Source of the DNA: Flavobacterium palustre
Lineage (GTDB): Bacteria; Bacteroidota; Bacteroidia; Flavobacteriales; Flavobacteriaceae
Reading direction: 5' to 3'
Length of the DNA: 64,000 nucleotides
Assembly (NCBI RefSeq): GCF_014639535.1
Contig: NZ_BMGA01000002.1
Span: forward strand, 186,001-250,000
Below, piece by piece: positions 42,585-52,007 of the stretch. The translations under genes were made by a program, and so were the position numbers. The notes under the pieces were generated by a model. The model ran no database searches and was not told the origin of the DNA. It saw only the letters and a program-made list of their open reading frames with translations. Position 1 is the first letter of the stretch; each line of letters begins with the position of its first letter.

Positions 42585-42592
42585 TACATTTG
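42585..42592 (+). promoter_or_regulatory. -7 promoter box for the DUF6155 gene
   Basis: TACATTTG fits TAnnTTTG, 19 bases before the ATG at 42612. Confidence 0.55.
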
Positions 42593-42611
42593 CAATCATA
42601 AAATTTTCATA

Positions 42612-43127
42612 ATGAGCAAAAGAGATTTAAAGAAATATTTGGGCGAACTCGATAAAGAACAACTTCAGGAGCAATTGATAGAATTGTATGAAAAATTTAC
42701 AGCCGTAAAAGAATATTACGATTTTGTTTTTAATCCAAAAGAAGAAAAGAGACTTCAGGAAGCCAAGCTGAAAATCTCCAATGAATATTTCCCTATTGGA
42801 AAAACCAGAAAAGCTAAAATGCGTCGTTCGACAGCTCAAAAAATCATCAAACATTTTATTACGCTGGGCGTAGATCCTTTTGTAACTGCCGATGTGATGT
42901 TATATACTATTGAAATTGCTCAGACTTTCTCGGCTGAAAATTCCATAAAACAGGAAGCTTTTTATAAAAGTATGCACAATTCTTTTGATCAGGCGGTTCA
43001 ATTTTTAATTGCAAATGGCATTTTGAGCGAATTTAAACGTCGGATAAATGCAATTTATGACGAAATTCTTCAGCAAAAATGGAAAAACAGCAGCGATTTC
43101 CTGCTAATAATGGAGCGAATTAGCTAA
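42612..43127 (+). CDS. DUF6155 family protein
   Basis: This 171-residue cytoplasmic protein is charged and helical. It opens MSKRDLKKYLGELDKEQLQEQLIELYEKF and has KEYYDFVFNPKEEKRLQEAKLKI and RKAKMRRSTAQKIIKHFITLGVDP, which I associate with the DUF6155 family. Function unknown. I chose the ATG at 42612 because the promoter box at 42585 would fall inside a longer reading that starts at 42552. Confidence 0.75.
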   Translation: MSKRDLKKYLGELDKEQLQEQLIELYEKFTAVKEYYDFVFNPKEEKRLQEAKLKISNEYFPIGKTRKAKMRRSTAQKIIKHFITLGVDPFVTADVMLYTIEIAQTFSAENSIKQEAFYKSMHNSFDQAVQFLIANGILSEFKRRINAIYDEILQQKWKNSSDFLLIMERIS

Positions 43128-43207
43128 TAATAGGCTTGTAAATCAAATTATTTCAAATTGAGTTAATAATTTAAATTAAATATAACAAGATAACTGTTTT
43201 TTAGACG

Positions 43208-43215
43208 TATTTTTG
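43208..43215 (+). promoter_or_regulatory. -7 promoter box for the RadD-like helicase gene
   Basis: TATTTTTG fits TAnnTTTG, 20 bases before the ATG at 43236. Confidence 0.5.
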
Positions 43216-43235
43216 CAAAAATTCAACAAAAAGCA

Positions 43236-44783
43236 ATGTTCGAAAGTACGATAGAAATAGAAAAAGAAGAAAAAAAAGAACTTTATGCCTACCAGCAGGG
43301 TGATATTGATGCCATTTTTGAGCGCATTGATAATGGTCCTGAAAAACACCACTTATTGTATCAATTGCCTACAGGTGGAGGAAAAACAGTAATATTCTCA
43401 GAAATCGTTCGCCGTTACCTATCCAAACACAATAAAAAAGTAGTTGTTTTGACACACCGAATTGAGTTGTGCAAGCAAACTTCTAAGATGTTGAAAGGTT
43501 TTGGTGTTAAAAATAAAATCATCAATTCTAAAGTAAAAGATTTACCGGATCAAAACGAATATTCCTGTTTTGTAGCCATGGTAGAAACCCTTAAAAACCG
43601 TATCAACGATGAAAAATTGTTATTGGACAACATCGGTTTGGTTATTATTGATGAGGCGCATTATAATTCCTTTCGAAAATTATTAAATTCATTTGCCAAT
43701 GCTTTTATATTAGGAGTAACCGCTACGCCGTTGAGTTCTAATATCAAATTGCCGATGAATCAAAGTTATGATGAATTAATTGTAGGCGATACTATTGGTT
43801 CATTAATTGAAAACGGATTTTTGGCCAAAGCAACCACTTATAGCTATGATGTAGGTTTGACTTCGCTAAAAGTAGGTATCAATGGCGATTATACCGTAAA
43901 ATCATCCGATGATTTATATACCAATACCTTAATGCAGGAAAAATTACTGCATGCTTATACCGAAAGATCTATGGGTAAAAAAACCCTGATTTTCAATAAT
44001 GGTATCAATACTTCATTGTATGTATATGAAACTTTCAGAGAAGCAGGTTATGCTATTCGCCATCTTGACAATACCAGCAGTAACGAAGAAAGAAAAGAAA
44101 TTTTACACTGGTTCAAACATACAAAGGATGCCATTCTAACTTCGGTTGGGATTTTGACAACCGGTTTTGACGAACCAACAGTAGAAACCATCATATTGAA
44201 CCGTGCTACAAAATCATTGACTTTATATTATCAAATGATTGGTCGTGGTTCTCGAAAATTACCTAACAAAGACGAATTTACAGTTATTGATTTGGGTAAC
44301 AATGCCGCTCGTTTTGGATTGTGGAGCGAACCGGTAAACTGGCAGCACATTTTTAAATCACCGGAATTTTATTTGGAAAATCTTCGTGATGATGCTGAAA
44401 TTGAGATGTATTTTAAATACACCATGCCTCCTGAATTAAGAGCTAAATTCCCGAATACTGAAGACGTAACCTTCGATGTAGATGAAGAACATAAATTGGC
44501 CATCAAGCACAATTTACGTTCTAAAGTAGTTTTGGATAAATCGTTGGATCAGCACGCAACGATGTGTGTTTATAATACAGAGACTTTACAGGAAGCCAAA
44601 TTATTGTCTAAAGAATTGGATGATGATATTGAATGCCGTATTAAGCGTTATGCAAAATGCCTGAGCCAATGCAGTAAAAATTACCGTGAATGGCTAGTGG
44701 ATGATTACAAACAAAAATTAACCTTGCTGATAGGGAAAAAGTATCGTGAGAAAATCATGAACGAACCTGATGACGAGGAATAA
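43236..44783 (+). CDS. Superfamily 2 DEAD/DEAH helicase, RadD (YejH)-like
   Basis: This 515-residue helicase has motif I LPTGGGKTVIFSEI (Walker A), motif Ia VLTHRIELCKQT, motif II IIDEAHYNSF (DEAH), motif III GVTATPLS, and the C-terminal RecA domain with ILTTGFDEPTVETIILNRATKSLTLYYQMIGRGSR (motifs V and VI). The layout matches RadD-type DNA-repair helicases. The Cys pairs of the E. coli zinc region are not obvious here. It is preceded by a promoter box, and no methylase or nuclease gene is adjacent, so a repair role is more likely than restriction. Confidence 0.85.
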   Translation: MFESTIEIEKEEKKELYAYQQGDIDAIFERIDNGPEKHHLLYQLPTGGGKTVIFSEIVRRYLSKHNKKVVVLTHRIELCKQTSKMLKGFGVKNKIINSKVKDLPDQNEYSCFVAMVETLKNRINDEKLLLDNIGLVIIDEAHYNSFRKLLNSFANAFILGVTATPLSSNIKLPMNQSYDELIVGDTIGSLIENGFLAKATTYSYDVGLTSLKVGINGDYTVKSSDDLYTNTLMQEKLLHAYTERSMGKKTLIFNNGINTSLYVYETFREAGYAIRHLDNTSSNEERKEILHWFKHTKDAILTSVGILTTGFDEPTVETIILNRATKSLTLYYQMIGRGSRKLPNKDEFTVIDLGNNAARFGLWSEPVNWQHIFKSPEFYLENLRDDAEIEMYFKYTMPPELRAKFPNTEDVTFDVDEEHKLAIKHNLRSKVVLDKSLDQHATMCVYNTETLQEAKLLSKELDDDIECRIKRYAKCLSQCSKNYREWLVDDYKQKLTLLIGKKYREKIMNEPDDEE

Positions 44784-44802
44784 AACAATTTATATTTCAG
44801 AA

Positions 44803-44856
44803 ACCATTAAGATATTTAGATAAGTTAAGCCTAAATTTCCTTAATTTCTTAATGGT
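44803..44856. repeat. Inverted repeat between the two helicase genes
   Basis: ACCATTAAGA (44803-44812) and TCTTAATGGT (44847-44856) are perfect complements, with further partial pairing inside. No T run follows. Confidence 0.55.
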
Positions 44857-44927
44857 AAAATTAAAATAGCTAATGTTTATTCAGTAGTAAAAATAAGGAG
44901 CTAATTATACAAATAATAAAAAAAACA

Positions 44928-46268
44928 ATGTCAAAACAATTCTCAGATTTAGGAATTTCGACAGCTTTAGTACAAACCCTGAATGAATTGCAGCTTGTGA
45001 TTCCCACAGCTATTCAGGAACAGGTCATTCCGTTGCTTTTAGCCAATCAAACTGATTTGGTAGGATTAGCAAAAACGGGAACGGGAAAAACCGCCGCTTT
45101 TGGGTTGCCTATTTTACAATTAATAGATGCTTCAAAACCCGTTGTACAGGCTGTAATATTAGTTCCAACCCGAGAATTAGGACATCAGGTTTTTAAAAAT
45201 CTGGAATCTTTTGCACAACATCTTCCGGAAGTTTCTATTGCGGCAACTTGTGGAGGAATCCCAATAAAACCGCAAATTGAACGTTTAAGCAGTCCAACAC
45301 ATATTGTGGTGGCTACTCCGGGACGTTTGATTGATTTATTGCAACGAAAAGCCATCAGTTTAGCTGAAACCCAATTCTTAGTTTTGGATGAAGCTGATGA
45401 AATGGTGAGCATTCTAAAAGAAAGTTTAGATGAAATTGTTGCCGAATTACCTAAAAAACACCGTACTTTTCTGTTCTCGGCTACGATGCCGGGAACAATA
45501 AAGCAACTGATTCAGAATTATTTGCATAAAAATGTGGTACAAGTAAGTGCCAATATGGAAACTTCAGGAAATCAGCAGATTGATCATCAATATATTGTGG
45601 TAGATCCTATTGAAAAACTGGACGTATTGATGCACTTTTTGAATTCAAGAGAAGGACAACGCGGAATTATTTTTTGCAAAACAAAAGCAGCCGTAAATAA
45701 ATTAGCTAAAAACTTAGCGATTAACCGTTTTTCATCGGGCGCTTTACACGGAAGTTTGTCTCAGGGAATTCGTGACAGAATCATGGAGCAATTTCGTGAA
45801 GGACATATTAATATATTAGTAGCTACTGATTTGGCTGCCAGAGGAATTGACGTAAAAGAAATTGCTTATGTAGTCAATTATCATTTGCCGGATACTTACG
45901 AGAATTACGTTCACCGTAGCGGAAGAACGGCAAGAGCAGGAGCAAACGGATTGTCATTAACCGTTTTACAGGCGGAAGAAGAAATTGAAATTGCTGATTT
46001 TGAAAGGGAATTAGGTATCCAATTCAAACCATTTGCAAAACCTTCGGTTGCCAGCATCGAAGACAACAATACGGTACTTTGGGCAAAACAAATTTTTAAA
46101 ACGAAACCCAATCACGAAGTAGATACCGAATTAAAAACAAAAATCAAAACCATTTTTCATCATTTAACCAAGGATGAATTAATTGAAAAAATACTAGCCC
46201 ATCATTTATTGCAAAATAAAAGTACGCTAGCAGAAAAACCAGTAAAAAAACTAAAACAAAAAAAATAA
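44928..46268 (+). CDS. DEAD-box RNA helicase
   Basis: This 446-residue protein carries the full DEAD-box set: Q motif SDLGISTALVQTLNELQLVIPTAIQ region, GLAKTGTGKTAAFGLPI (motif I), VPTRELGHQV, TPGRL, VLDEADEM (motif II), FSATMP (motif III), IIFCKTKAAV, ATDLAARGID and HRSGRTARAG (motif VI). A basic tail ends the protein (KKLKQKK). It is likely to act in ribosome assembly or mRNA decay, including in the cold; the exact paralogue (RhlE, CsdA or SrmB type) cannot be fixed. Confidence 0.92.
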   Translation: MSKQFSDLGISTALVQTLNELQLVIPTAIQEQVIPLLLANQTDLVGLAKTGTGKTAAFGLPILQLIDASKPVVQAVILVPTRELGHQVFKNLESFAQHLPEVSIAATCGGIPIKPQIERLSSPTHIVVATPGRLIDLLQRKAISLAETQFLVLDEADEMVSILKESLDEIVAELPKKHRTFLFSATMPGTIKQLIQNYLHKNVVQVSANMETSGNQQIDHQYIVVDPIEKLDVLMHFLNSREGQRGIIFCKTKAAVNKLAKNLAINRFSSGALHGSLSQGIRDRIMEQFREGHINILVATDLAARGIDVKEIAYVVNYHLPDTYENYVHRSGRTARAGANGLSLTVLQAEEEIEIADFERELGIQFKPFAKPSVASIEDNNTVLWAKQIFKTKPNHEVDTELKTKIKTIFHHLTKDELIEKILAHHLLQNKSTLAEKPVKKLKQKK

Positions 46269-46335
46269 AAACAATCCACGCATCCTTTGATAACTAACAC
46301 TAGCAAAAGATGTTATTTTAAAATTCTAAAAAATC

Positions 46336-47616
46336 ATGGAAATCGTAATAATCGGAGGCGGTTTTGCAGGAATGAATCTGGCAAAAGAACTATTAAATCA
46401 GGACGGAGTTCACGTAACTCTGGTGGATAAAAACAACTACAATTTTTTCCCGCCATTGATTTATCAGGTAGCAACGGCCTATTTAGAGCCATCAAGTATT
46501 AGTTACCCTTTTAGAAAATTTTTCGCAGGCAAAAAGAACCTACAATTTCGTTTAGGAGAATTATTGGAAGTAGTACCTGCTGAAAATAAAGTAATCCTGA
46601 GTAATGGTGAGTTATCATACGACAAATTGGTTTTTGCAACGGGAGCAGAGACAAGTTATTTTGGTATGGAAAACGTAAAAAAGAACGCCATTCCAATGAA
46701 AACGCTGAATGATGCCATTGTAATGCGTAACACTTTGCTTAAAAATTTGGAAAAAGCTTCTATTACTAAAGATATTCGTAAACGTCGAAAATTATTGACT
46801 ATTGTAGTTGCCGGAGGAGGACCTACAGGAGTTGAAATTTCGGGAATGTTTGCAGAAATGCGTAAAAACATCCTTTTAAAAGAATATCCTGAATTAGAAA
46901 CTACGGCCAGTAATATTTATCTGGTTGACGGAGCTCCGGCTTTGTTGACACCAATGAGCAAACAATCTCAGGAAGATACTTATAAAGCCATTACTGATTT
47001 AGGCGTTATTGTAAAATTGAACAATAATGTGGTTGATTATGTTGATGATACAGTTCATTTTGCTAACGGAGATACCATTCAGACAAAAAATTTAATTTGG
47101 GCAGCCGGAGTTACGGCACGTGAATTCAAAGGGATTCCTGCTGAGAGTTATGGTCGTGGAAAACGTTTAAAAACAGACCCTTTTAATAAAATTGAAGGTA
47201 CAGCTAATATTTACGCTATTGGTGATACCTGTATTCAATTTAATGATGAAGCTTTCCCTCACGGACATCCTCAGGTAGCACAGGTGGCTATCCAACAAGG
47301 AATTAATCTGGCTAAAAATATCAAACTGGAAATTCAGAAAAAAGCACTTGTGCCTTTTAAATATGTGGATAAAGGTTCAATGGCCATCATTGGAAAAGCA
47401 AAAGCTGTGGTGGATTTACCAAAGCCAAAAATGCATTTCAAAGGCACTTTTGCCTGGATGATTTGGTTATTTATTCACTTGATTTCATTGATTACTTACC
47501 GAAATAAAGTAAAAACTTTCTACAACTGGATGATTGCTTATTTCTCTAAAGACAATTCATTGCGAATGATTATCAGACCGGATAAAAAAGTAAAAACAGA
47601 AGATATTGTAAAATAA
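46336..47616 (+). CDS. Type II NADH:quinone oxidoreductase-like FAD protein
   Basis: This 426-residue flavoprotein has two nucleotide-binding folds: FAD site VIIGGGFAGMNLAKEL at the start and NAD site IVVAGGGPTGVEISGMFAEM near residue 160. The FAD-binding end IYAIGDTCIQF and quinone-side block PQVAQVAIQQGINLAKNI are present, and a hydrophobic C-terminal segment (about 375-395, FAWMIWLFIHLISLIT) would attach it to the inner membrane. It should pass electrons from NADH to quinone without pumping protons. It ends before a strong terminator. Confidence 0.9.
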   Translation: MEIVIIGGGFAGMNLAKELLNQDGVHVTLVDKNNYNFFPPLIYQVATAYLEPSSISYPFRKFFAGKKNLQFRLGELLEVVPAENKVILSNGELSYDKLVFATGAETSYFGMENVKKNAIPMKTLNDAIVMRNTLLKNLEKASITKDIRKRRKLLTIVVAGGGPTGVEISGMFAEMRKNILLKEYPELETTASNIYLVDGAPALLTPMSKQSQEDTYKAITDLGVIVKLNNNVVDYVDDTVHFANGDTIQTKNLIWAAGVTAREFKGIPAESYGRGKRLKTDPFNKIEGTANIYAIGDTCIQFNDEAFPHGHPQVAQVAIQQGINLAKNIKLEIQKKALVPFKYVDKGSMAIIGKAKAVVDLPKPKMHFKGTFAWMIWLFIHLISLITYRNKVKTFYNWMIAYFSKDNSLRMIIRPDKKVKTEDIVK

Positions 47617-47636
47617 ATTTTTCTATATAATTAATG

Positions 47637-47668
47637 AAACCGATACAGTGATTGTGTCGGTTTTTTTT
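47637..47668 (+). terminator. Intrinsic terminator after the NDH-2 gene
   Basis: AAACCGATACA (47637-47647) pairs with TGTGTCGGTTT (47653-47663) apart from one mismatch and is followed by a run of T. On the minus strand it could also end the LLM gene transcript. Confidence 0.85.
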
Positions 47669-47775
47669 GTGGGATATAAGCAATAATCCACCTATGAGAA
47701 ATCTTCAAAAACAAAAACTAGATAACTTGACATTGATAACTTCTAAAGTGACTCATATTTGTTTACCATTAACTT

Positions 47776-48783
47776 TTAGCTATTATTAATTTCTTTCATT
47801 ATTTCGGCAAATAACTCAACTGATTTGATGCGGTTTTTAAATCCGAAAACATTAGTAGAAACCATTAGTTCATCTACTTGGGTATCTTCCAAAAAACGTA
47901 GTATTCCAGCTTTAACCGTTGCTTTACTGCCTACGAAAGAGTATTTAAGCGTTTGTTGTACGGTTGGATGTTGAAACATTTGTCGCATTTCGAAATCCAT
48001 TTCTACTGGTGGTTGCAAAGGTTTGGATGCACCAGTGAATATTCCGTAAAACATTTTAATTAAAGATGTAAAAATTGTCTGTGCCTCGGCATCGGTATCG
48101 GCAATAATTACATTAATTCCAGCAATGCTGTACGGTTTGTTTAAAAATTCAGAGGGTTGAAATTCTTGTTTATAAATTGCCAAAGCTTCGTGCAAATGCG
48201 TAGGTGCAAAATGGCTACCAAAGGCATATGGAAGTCCCTTTGCAGCCGCCAAGTGAGCACTATCCGTACTAGAACCTAAAATATATAAGGGTACGTCCAT
48301 ACCTTCGGCAATTGCCACTCGTACTTTACCAGATCCATTCTGAACGTCGAAATAGTGTTGAATTTTACTGATTCCCTCTGGAAATGAACGTGTTCCCTGC
48401 ATAAAATCTGACCGGATAGCCTGTGCAGTTGCCGTATCGGTTCCGGGTGCTCTGCCTAAACCCAAATCTATACGGTTAGTGTACAATTGTGCCAAAGTAC
48501 CAAACTGCTCGGCAACAATTAAAGGCGAATGGTTAGGAAGCATAATGCCACCAGAACCAACTCTGATATATTCCGTATTATTTGCAACATAACCAATCAA
48601 AACAGGTGTAGCATTGCTCGCAACAGTGTCTGTATTATGATGCTCTGCAAACCAAAATCTGGTGTAATGATTCTTCTCGGCCACTTTGGCTAATTGCAGT
48701 GAGTTGTTCAAAGTTTCTTTAAAACTCGTTCCCTCCGAAATCGCTGCAATTTCTAATAGCGAATAATTGATTTGATTTTTCAT
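47776..48783 (-). CDS. LLM class flavin-dependent oxidoreductase
   Basis: This 335-residue protein belongs to the bacterial luciferase-like monooxygenases, which use reduced FMN or F420 to oxidise diverse substrates. Family blocks are [63 protein letters not shown] and VPLYILGSSTDSAHLAA. It lies 21 bases downstream of the alcohol dehydrogenase-like gene on the same strand. A paralogue is encoded at 61693-62697. The substrate is unknown. Confidence 0.9.
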   Translation of the reverse strand: MKNQINYSLLEIAAISEGTSFKETLNNSLQLAKVAEKNHYTRFWFAEHHNTDTVASNATPVLIGYVANNTEYIRVGSGGIMLPNHSPLIVAEQFGTLAQLYTNRIDLGLGRAPGTDTATAQAIRSDFMQGTRSFPEGISKIQHYFDVQNGSGKVRVAIAEGMDVPLYILGSSTDSAHLAAAKGLPYAFGSHFAPTHLHEALAIYKQEFQPSEFLNKPYSIAGINVIIADTDAEAQTIFTSLIKMFYGIFTGASKPLQPPVEMDFEMRQMFQHPTVQQTLKYSFVGSKATVKAGILRFLEDTQVDELMVSTNVFGFKNRIKSVELFAEIMKEINNS

Positions 48784-48804
48784 TCCTTAAAATGGTAATG
48801 CGTT

Positions 48805-49833
48805 TTATATTTCAATCACTACTTTACCCGTCACATTGCCACTTTGTAAGCGATCGTAGGCTTTTTGGTAGTCATCAAATACAAAAACACTATCAATCAC
48901 AGGTTTCATTTCCACGCTTGCCATTGCTGATAATAATGCTTCAAAATCACTGCGAGAACCCATAGTGGTAGCACCCAGTTGTATGCCACGTGTCATAATT
49001 TCCAAAGGTGAAACGTCACCGCCCATACCGCTGGCAAAGCCTACCAACGCCACATTGCCACCTGCTTTGGTGCTGGCAACCGATTTATTAATTGTTTTTT
49101 CGCCTGCCACTTCCACGACTTTATCTACACCTAAGCCATTGGTTAATTTTAAAATTTCTTTGTCCCAATCAGGGTTTTTACCGTAAGCAACCACCGTTTC
49201 TGCACCCAATTCTCGTAATAGTTGGGCTTTGTCATCATCATCACGACTGGCAATCGCCAAAACCCTTGCACCGCTTAATATGGCTAATTGCAAAGCAAAC
49301 ACCGACACACCGCCTGCACCTTGTACCAATACAGTTTGACCTGCCGTTAAAATGCCGTGTTGGTGAATGGCATTCCACGCCGTTACCGCACCACAAGCAA
49401 GCGTCGCTGCTTCTACATAACTTAAATAATCAGGTAGTTGTACCAGTGACATTTCGTGCAACACAATATATTCAGCAAGCCACCCATCCATATTAAACCC
49501 AATACTGGCAACATAGTATTCGGGTTTCAGAACTTTGCCATCAACCCAATTTGCCCAGCAGTTTGCTGACACTCGTGAGCCAACTGTCACACGAGTCACA
49601 TTTTCTCCCAATGCCACCACTTCGCCAGCACCATCTGACAATGGCACAACCGAATTGACTACCCCAGGATAGTTGCCACTTAAAGCCGCATGGTCACGGA
49701 AATTTAAAGATGCCGCTTTGACTTTAATCAATACTTCATTTTTTCCAAGCGTGGGAATAGCTTGCTTGGCTTGGATTAATTGCGTGTGATTACCATTTTT
49801 GGTTAATCGCACTGTGGTTTGAAAATCTAACAT
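48805..49833 (-). CDS. Medium-chain (zinc/quinone-type) alcohol dehydrogenase family protein
   Basis: This 342-residue NAD(P)-dependent reductase has the GroES-like N-terminal domain (VKAASLNFRDHAALSGNYPG, PLSDGAGEVVALGENV) and a Rossmann domain with VLVQGAGGVSVFALQLAILSGA. The structural-zinc Cys cluster is missing, so it resembles quinone-reductase-like members. Base composition is unlike its neighbours: a sample of 60 bases at 49021-49080 counts 36 G+C, and other stretches count about 52%. This suggests recent transfer, perhaps from a gammaproteobacterium, although the neighbouring LLM gene also has stretches near 50%. It is the upstream gene of a two-gene unit with the LLM oxidoreductase. 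Confidence 0.88.
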   Translation of the reverse strand: MLDFQTTVRLTKNGNHTQLIQAKQAIPTLGKNEVLIKVKAASLNFRDHAALSGNYPGVVNSVVPLSDGAGEVVALGENVTRVTVGSRVSANCWANWVDGKVLKPEYYVASIGFNMDGWLAEYIVLHEMSLVQLPDYLSYVEAATLACGAVTAWNAIHQHGILTAGQTVLVQGAGGVSVFALQLAILSGARVLAIASRDDDDKAQLLRELGAETVVAYGKNPDWDKEILKLTNGLGVDKVVEVAGEKTINKSVASTKAGGNVALVGFASGMGGDVSPLEIMTRGIQLGATTMGSRSDFEALLSAMASVEMKPVIDSVFVFDDYQKAYDRLQSGNVTGKVVIEI

Positions 49834-49947
49834 ATAATATATCTTATTAAGGTTAAAAAAAGTCTTTTTATTGAACTGTAGCTATTGATAGAAAGCTGAG
49901 CGTAGAAGTAAGGTGTTATGATGTATATATCTTCGCACTAGGTTTCT

Positions 49948-50484
49948 TTACCATCCCATTCGGTCTTTCAGTCCTTTTATGTGTGCAAAATGATGCTTGC
50001 TGTGCCACGCAAAAATTGCTAAGAACTCGGGAAGCGACATTTGTCTGCCTGCATCAGGATAAAAAAAGGTAAGATTAAGCTCTTGCTCTGAAAGGGATTT
50101 TAGGTCTAAAACCCAACTTTCGTGCACACTATAAATCGCTTGCAGTACTGCTTGAATTGCACTATTTTGGATGTCGCCAAAATCTGTCAACTTCTTTTCG
50201 TTGTGAGGTTTTATGATTATTTTGTTTTCTTCCAATCCACGCTTAAACATTACATAAGCTCTCGAATGAGCATCAACAACGTGGGTTATCACTTGCTGAA
50301 CTGTCCAGCCATTTTCCCGATATTGAGTGTCGAATTTTTCATTATCAAAGTTTTCAACAGTCTTAATCAATTCGCCAGGAATATTTCCAAGGATTCTAAT
50401 GTAGTCCTGCACATCTTCACTTGATATTTTTGTAGGCATTTCAAATCGTCCAACTGGATATTTTAGTAATTCTAAATCGTTCAT
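49948..50484 (-). CDS. DinB/YfiT-like putative bacillithiol S-transferase
   Basis: This 178-residue four-helix protein of the DinB fold resembles the YfiT/BstA group. Nickel/zinc-binding His residues are seen in GWTVQQVITHVVDAHSRAY and IFAWHSKHHFAHIKGLKDRMGW. The N-terminal DLELLKYPVGRFEMPTKIS is typical of the group. Such enzymes attach bacillithiol to electrophiles; some Bacteroidota make bacillithiol. It diverges from the HxlR regulator gene, and CTTTCC repeats between them suggest joint control. Confidence 0.82.
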   Translation of the reverse strand: MNDLELLKYPVGRFEMPTKISSEDVQDYIRILGNIPGELIKTVENFDNEKFDTQYRENGWTVQQVITHVVDAHSRAYVMFKRGLEENKIIIKPHNEKKLTDFGDIQNSAIQAVLQAIYSVHESWVLDLKSLSEQELNLTFFYPDAGRQMSLPEFLAIFAWHSKHHFAHIKGLKDRMGW

Positions 50485-50507
50485 TTTTTAAATTTTTATT
50501 GATATTA

Positions 50508-50560
50508 CAAAGGTATTTTAAAATACTTTCCTTTTGATAGTGCTTACCTGTAGGAAAGTA
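50508..50560 (-). promoter_or_regulatory. Promoter and candidate HxlR operator between divergent genes
   Basis: On the minus strand TACCTTTG (50508-50515) fits the -7 box for the DinB-like gene, 24 bases before its start. Upstream of it lie TACTTTCC (50524-50531) and its complement GGAAAGTA (50553-50560), spaced by 21 bases. A third CTTTCC occurs near 50619. HxlR-type regulators often bind such repeats; binding here is inferred. Confidence 0.45.
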
Positions 50561-50662
50561 AATTTGTGCAAAATGAATTAATTTGAGATTCGCTATTTGG
50601 TAGTTTTAAAATTTACGCTTTCCTTTGTATAGCTATTTACAAGTTGATAGTGATGTATTGAT

Positions 50663-51064
50663 ATGAGAGATATTGCAGAAAAACAAAAAGAAAAGCCAAT
50701 CTACTATGATTGTGCGGAAACGATCAAACCGTTACGTGACGCATTGGATGTCTTTACCGGAAAATGGAAAATACCTATATTGTTTTCAATGATGTCTGGA
50801 AATGAGCGTTATACAGAAATTCAGAGCAGTATGCCGTGTATATCACCAAAGGTTTTGGTTAAAGAACTCAAAGATCTTGAGCAGCATAAACTTATCAAAC
50901 GGGTAATTATTGATGATTATCCTATAAAGGTTTTGTACAAATTGGAACCTTATGCTCAAAGCGTTATCCCAATTATAGAGACACTCAAAACTTGGGGACA
51001 AAACCATAGAAATAAACTGTTTGGACAACAAGAAGAAAACTTAAATTCTTCAAACCATAAGTAA
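50663..51064 (+). CDS. HxlR-family transcriptional regulator
   Basis: This 133-residue winged-helix protein matches the HxlR family: DALDVFTGKWKIPILFSMMSG, GNERYTEIQSSMPCISPKVLVKELKDLEQHKLIKR (recognition helix), and the wing PIKVLYKLEPYAQSVIPII. A Cys lies in YYDCAETI before the helix-turn-helix and another in SSMPCIS, as in redox- or aldehyde-sensing members. It is divergent from the DinB-like gene and near the oxidoreductase genes, so it may control a response to reactive electrophiles. Confidence 0.88.
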   Translation: MRDIAEKQKEKPIYYDCAETIKPLRDALDVFTGKWKIPILFSMMSGNERYTEIQSSMPCISPKVLVKELKDLEQHKLIKRVIIDDYPIKVLYKLEPYAQSVIPIIETLKTWGQNHRNKLFGQQEENLNSSNHK

Positions 51065-51255
51065 ATTTTAAACTGCAAATACAATATAAGTGACCAAAAA
51101 TGACCGAAAAAAAGGCGAACACACAACAGCTAGGGTTTCTTTCGCGCCATAAATAACTGTAAAAATATAAACACTTGGTGGAATTACTAAGTGAGATTGC
51201 AATGCTATCGCTCGCAATTGACCAATAAATCCGTAAAATCCGTGGCAAAAAAAAC

Positions 51256-52007
51256 TTAAATATTAATCAAATAACTCTCTTTGTAGATTTTTTGGTACAC
51301 ATCTTTGCTAAACATATACAATTGGGACGGTTTTTTAGAAACGCCGGTTTGTTTTTCGTCTAGAGCAATAATGTATTTTTTGGTAATTAATTTTCGTCTG
51401 AAATTTCGGTTGTCAATTTCCACTCCTAAAATCGCTTCGTAAGCTTCCTGTAAATCTTTGATGGTAAATTTATCAGCCAGTAACTCAAAAACAATAGGCT
51501 TAGACAAAGCATCTTCTTTTAAATCGGCATAGGCTTCGGCAATAATTTTTTCATGGTCAAAACCCAGTTCCGGCAGTTGGTTTACCGGAAACCATTGCGG
51601 ATTGTATTGATTTTCTAATTGAACTATATCCGTTGGTAAAAAATATAATAAGCAATAGTGATGGTTCTTTCGCTGAAATGTTCGCTTTCGGCCCAGATTA
51701 CATCTTTTTCATTCTTCAAACGGTTAGGATCTCCAAAAACATTAAATTGTTTTTTGTATAAATTATCCAGACCCGTTAATTCTTTCAAAACCCGGTTAGC
51801 CGTATCGTCTATGGTCTCATTTTCATAGGTGTGAAATCCTTTCAAAACATAATCATTCACAATAGCGTCTTTGGTGTTTTCTAATTTTAAAACACGTTCA
51901 ATTAATAATACATTCAATGATTTTGTAGTGTTGTCAAATCCAAAAATTACACAGTCAACAGATATATTTGGAATTATTTCGACTTTCCTGTTTTGAATCA
52001 AACTCAT
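51256..52007 (-). pseudogene. NrtR/AraR-like NUDIX-winged-helix regulator with frameshift
   Basis: Two pieces together make one regulator. The N-terminal piece (52007 down to 51624) is a NUDIX-like domain (CVIFGFDNTTKSLNVLLIERV, GFHTYENETIDDTANRVLKELTG) that no longer keeps a full NUDIX box. The C-terminal piece continues in another frame as PTDIVQLENQYNPQWFP and on to a winged helix (VFELLADKFTIKDLQEAYEAIL, NRNFRRKLITKKYI), ending at 51256. The break is in a six-A run (51638-51643): one extra base would restore a single frame. It is divergent from the sugar genes it probably controls. It may be a real mutation or a sequencing error. Confidence 0.85.

Noticed and set aside
43236-44783. Restriction or phage-defence helicase
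   Set aside because: Helicase motifs fit RadD, and there is no methylase, nuclease or specificity gene next to it.
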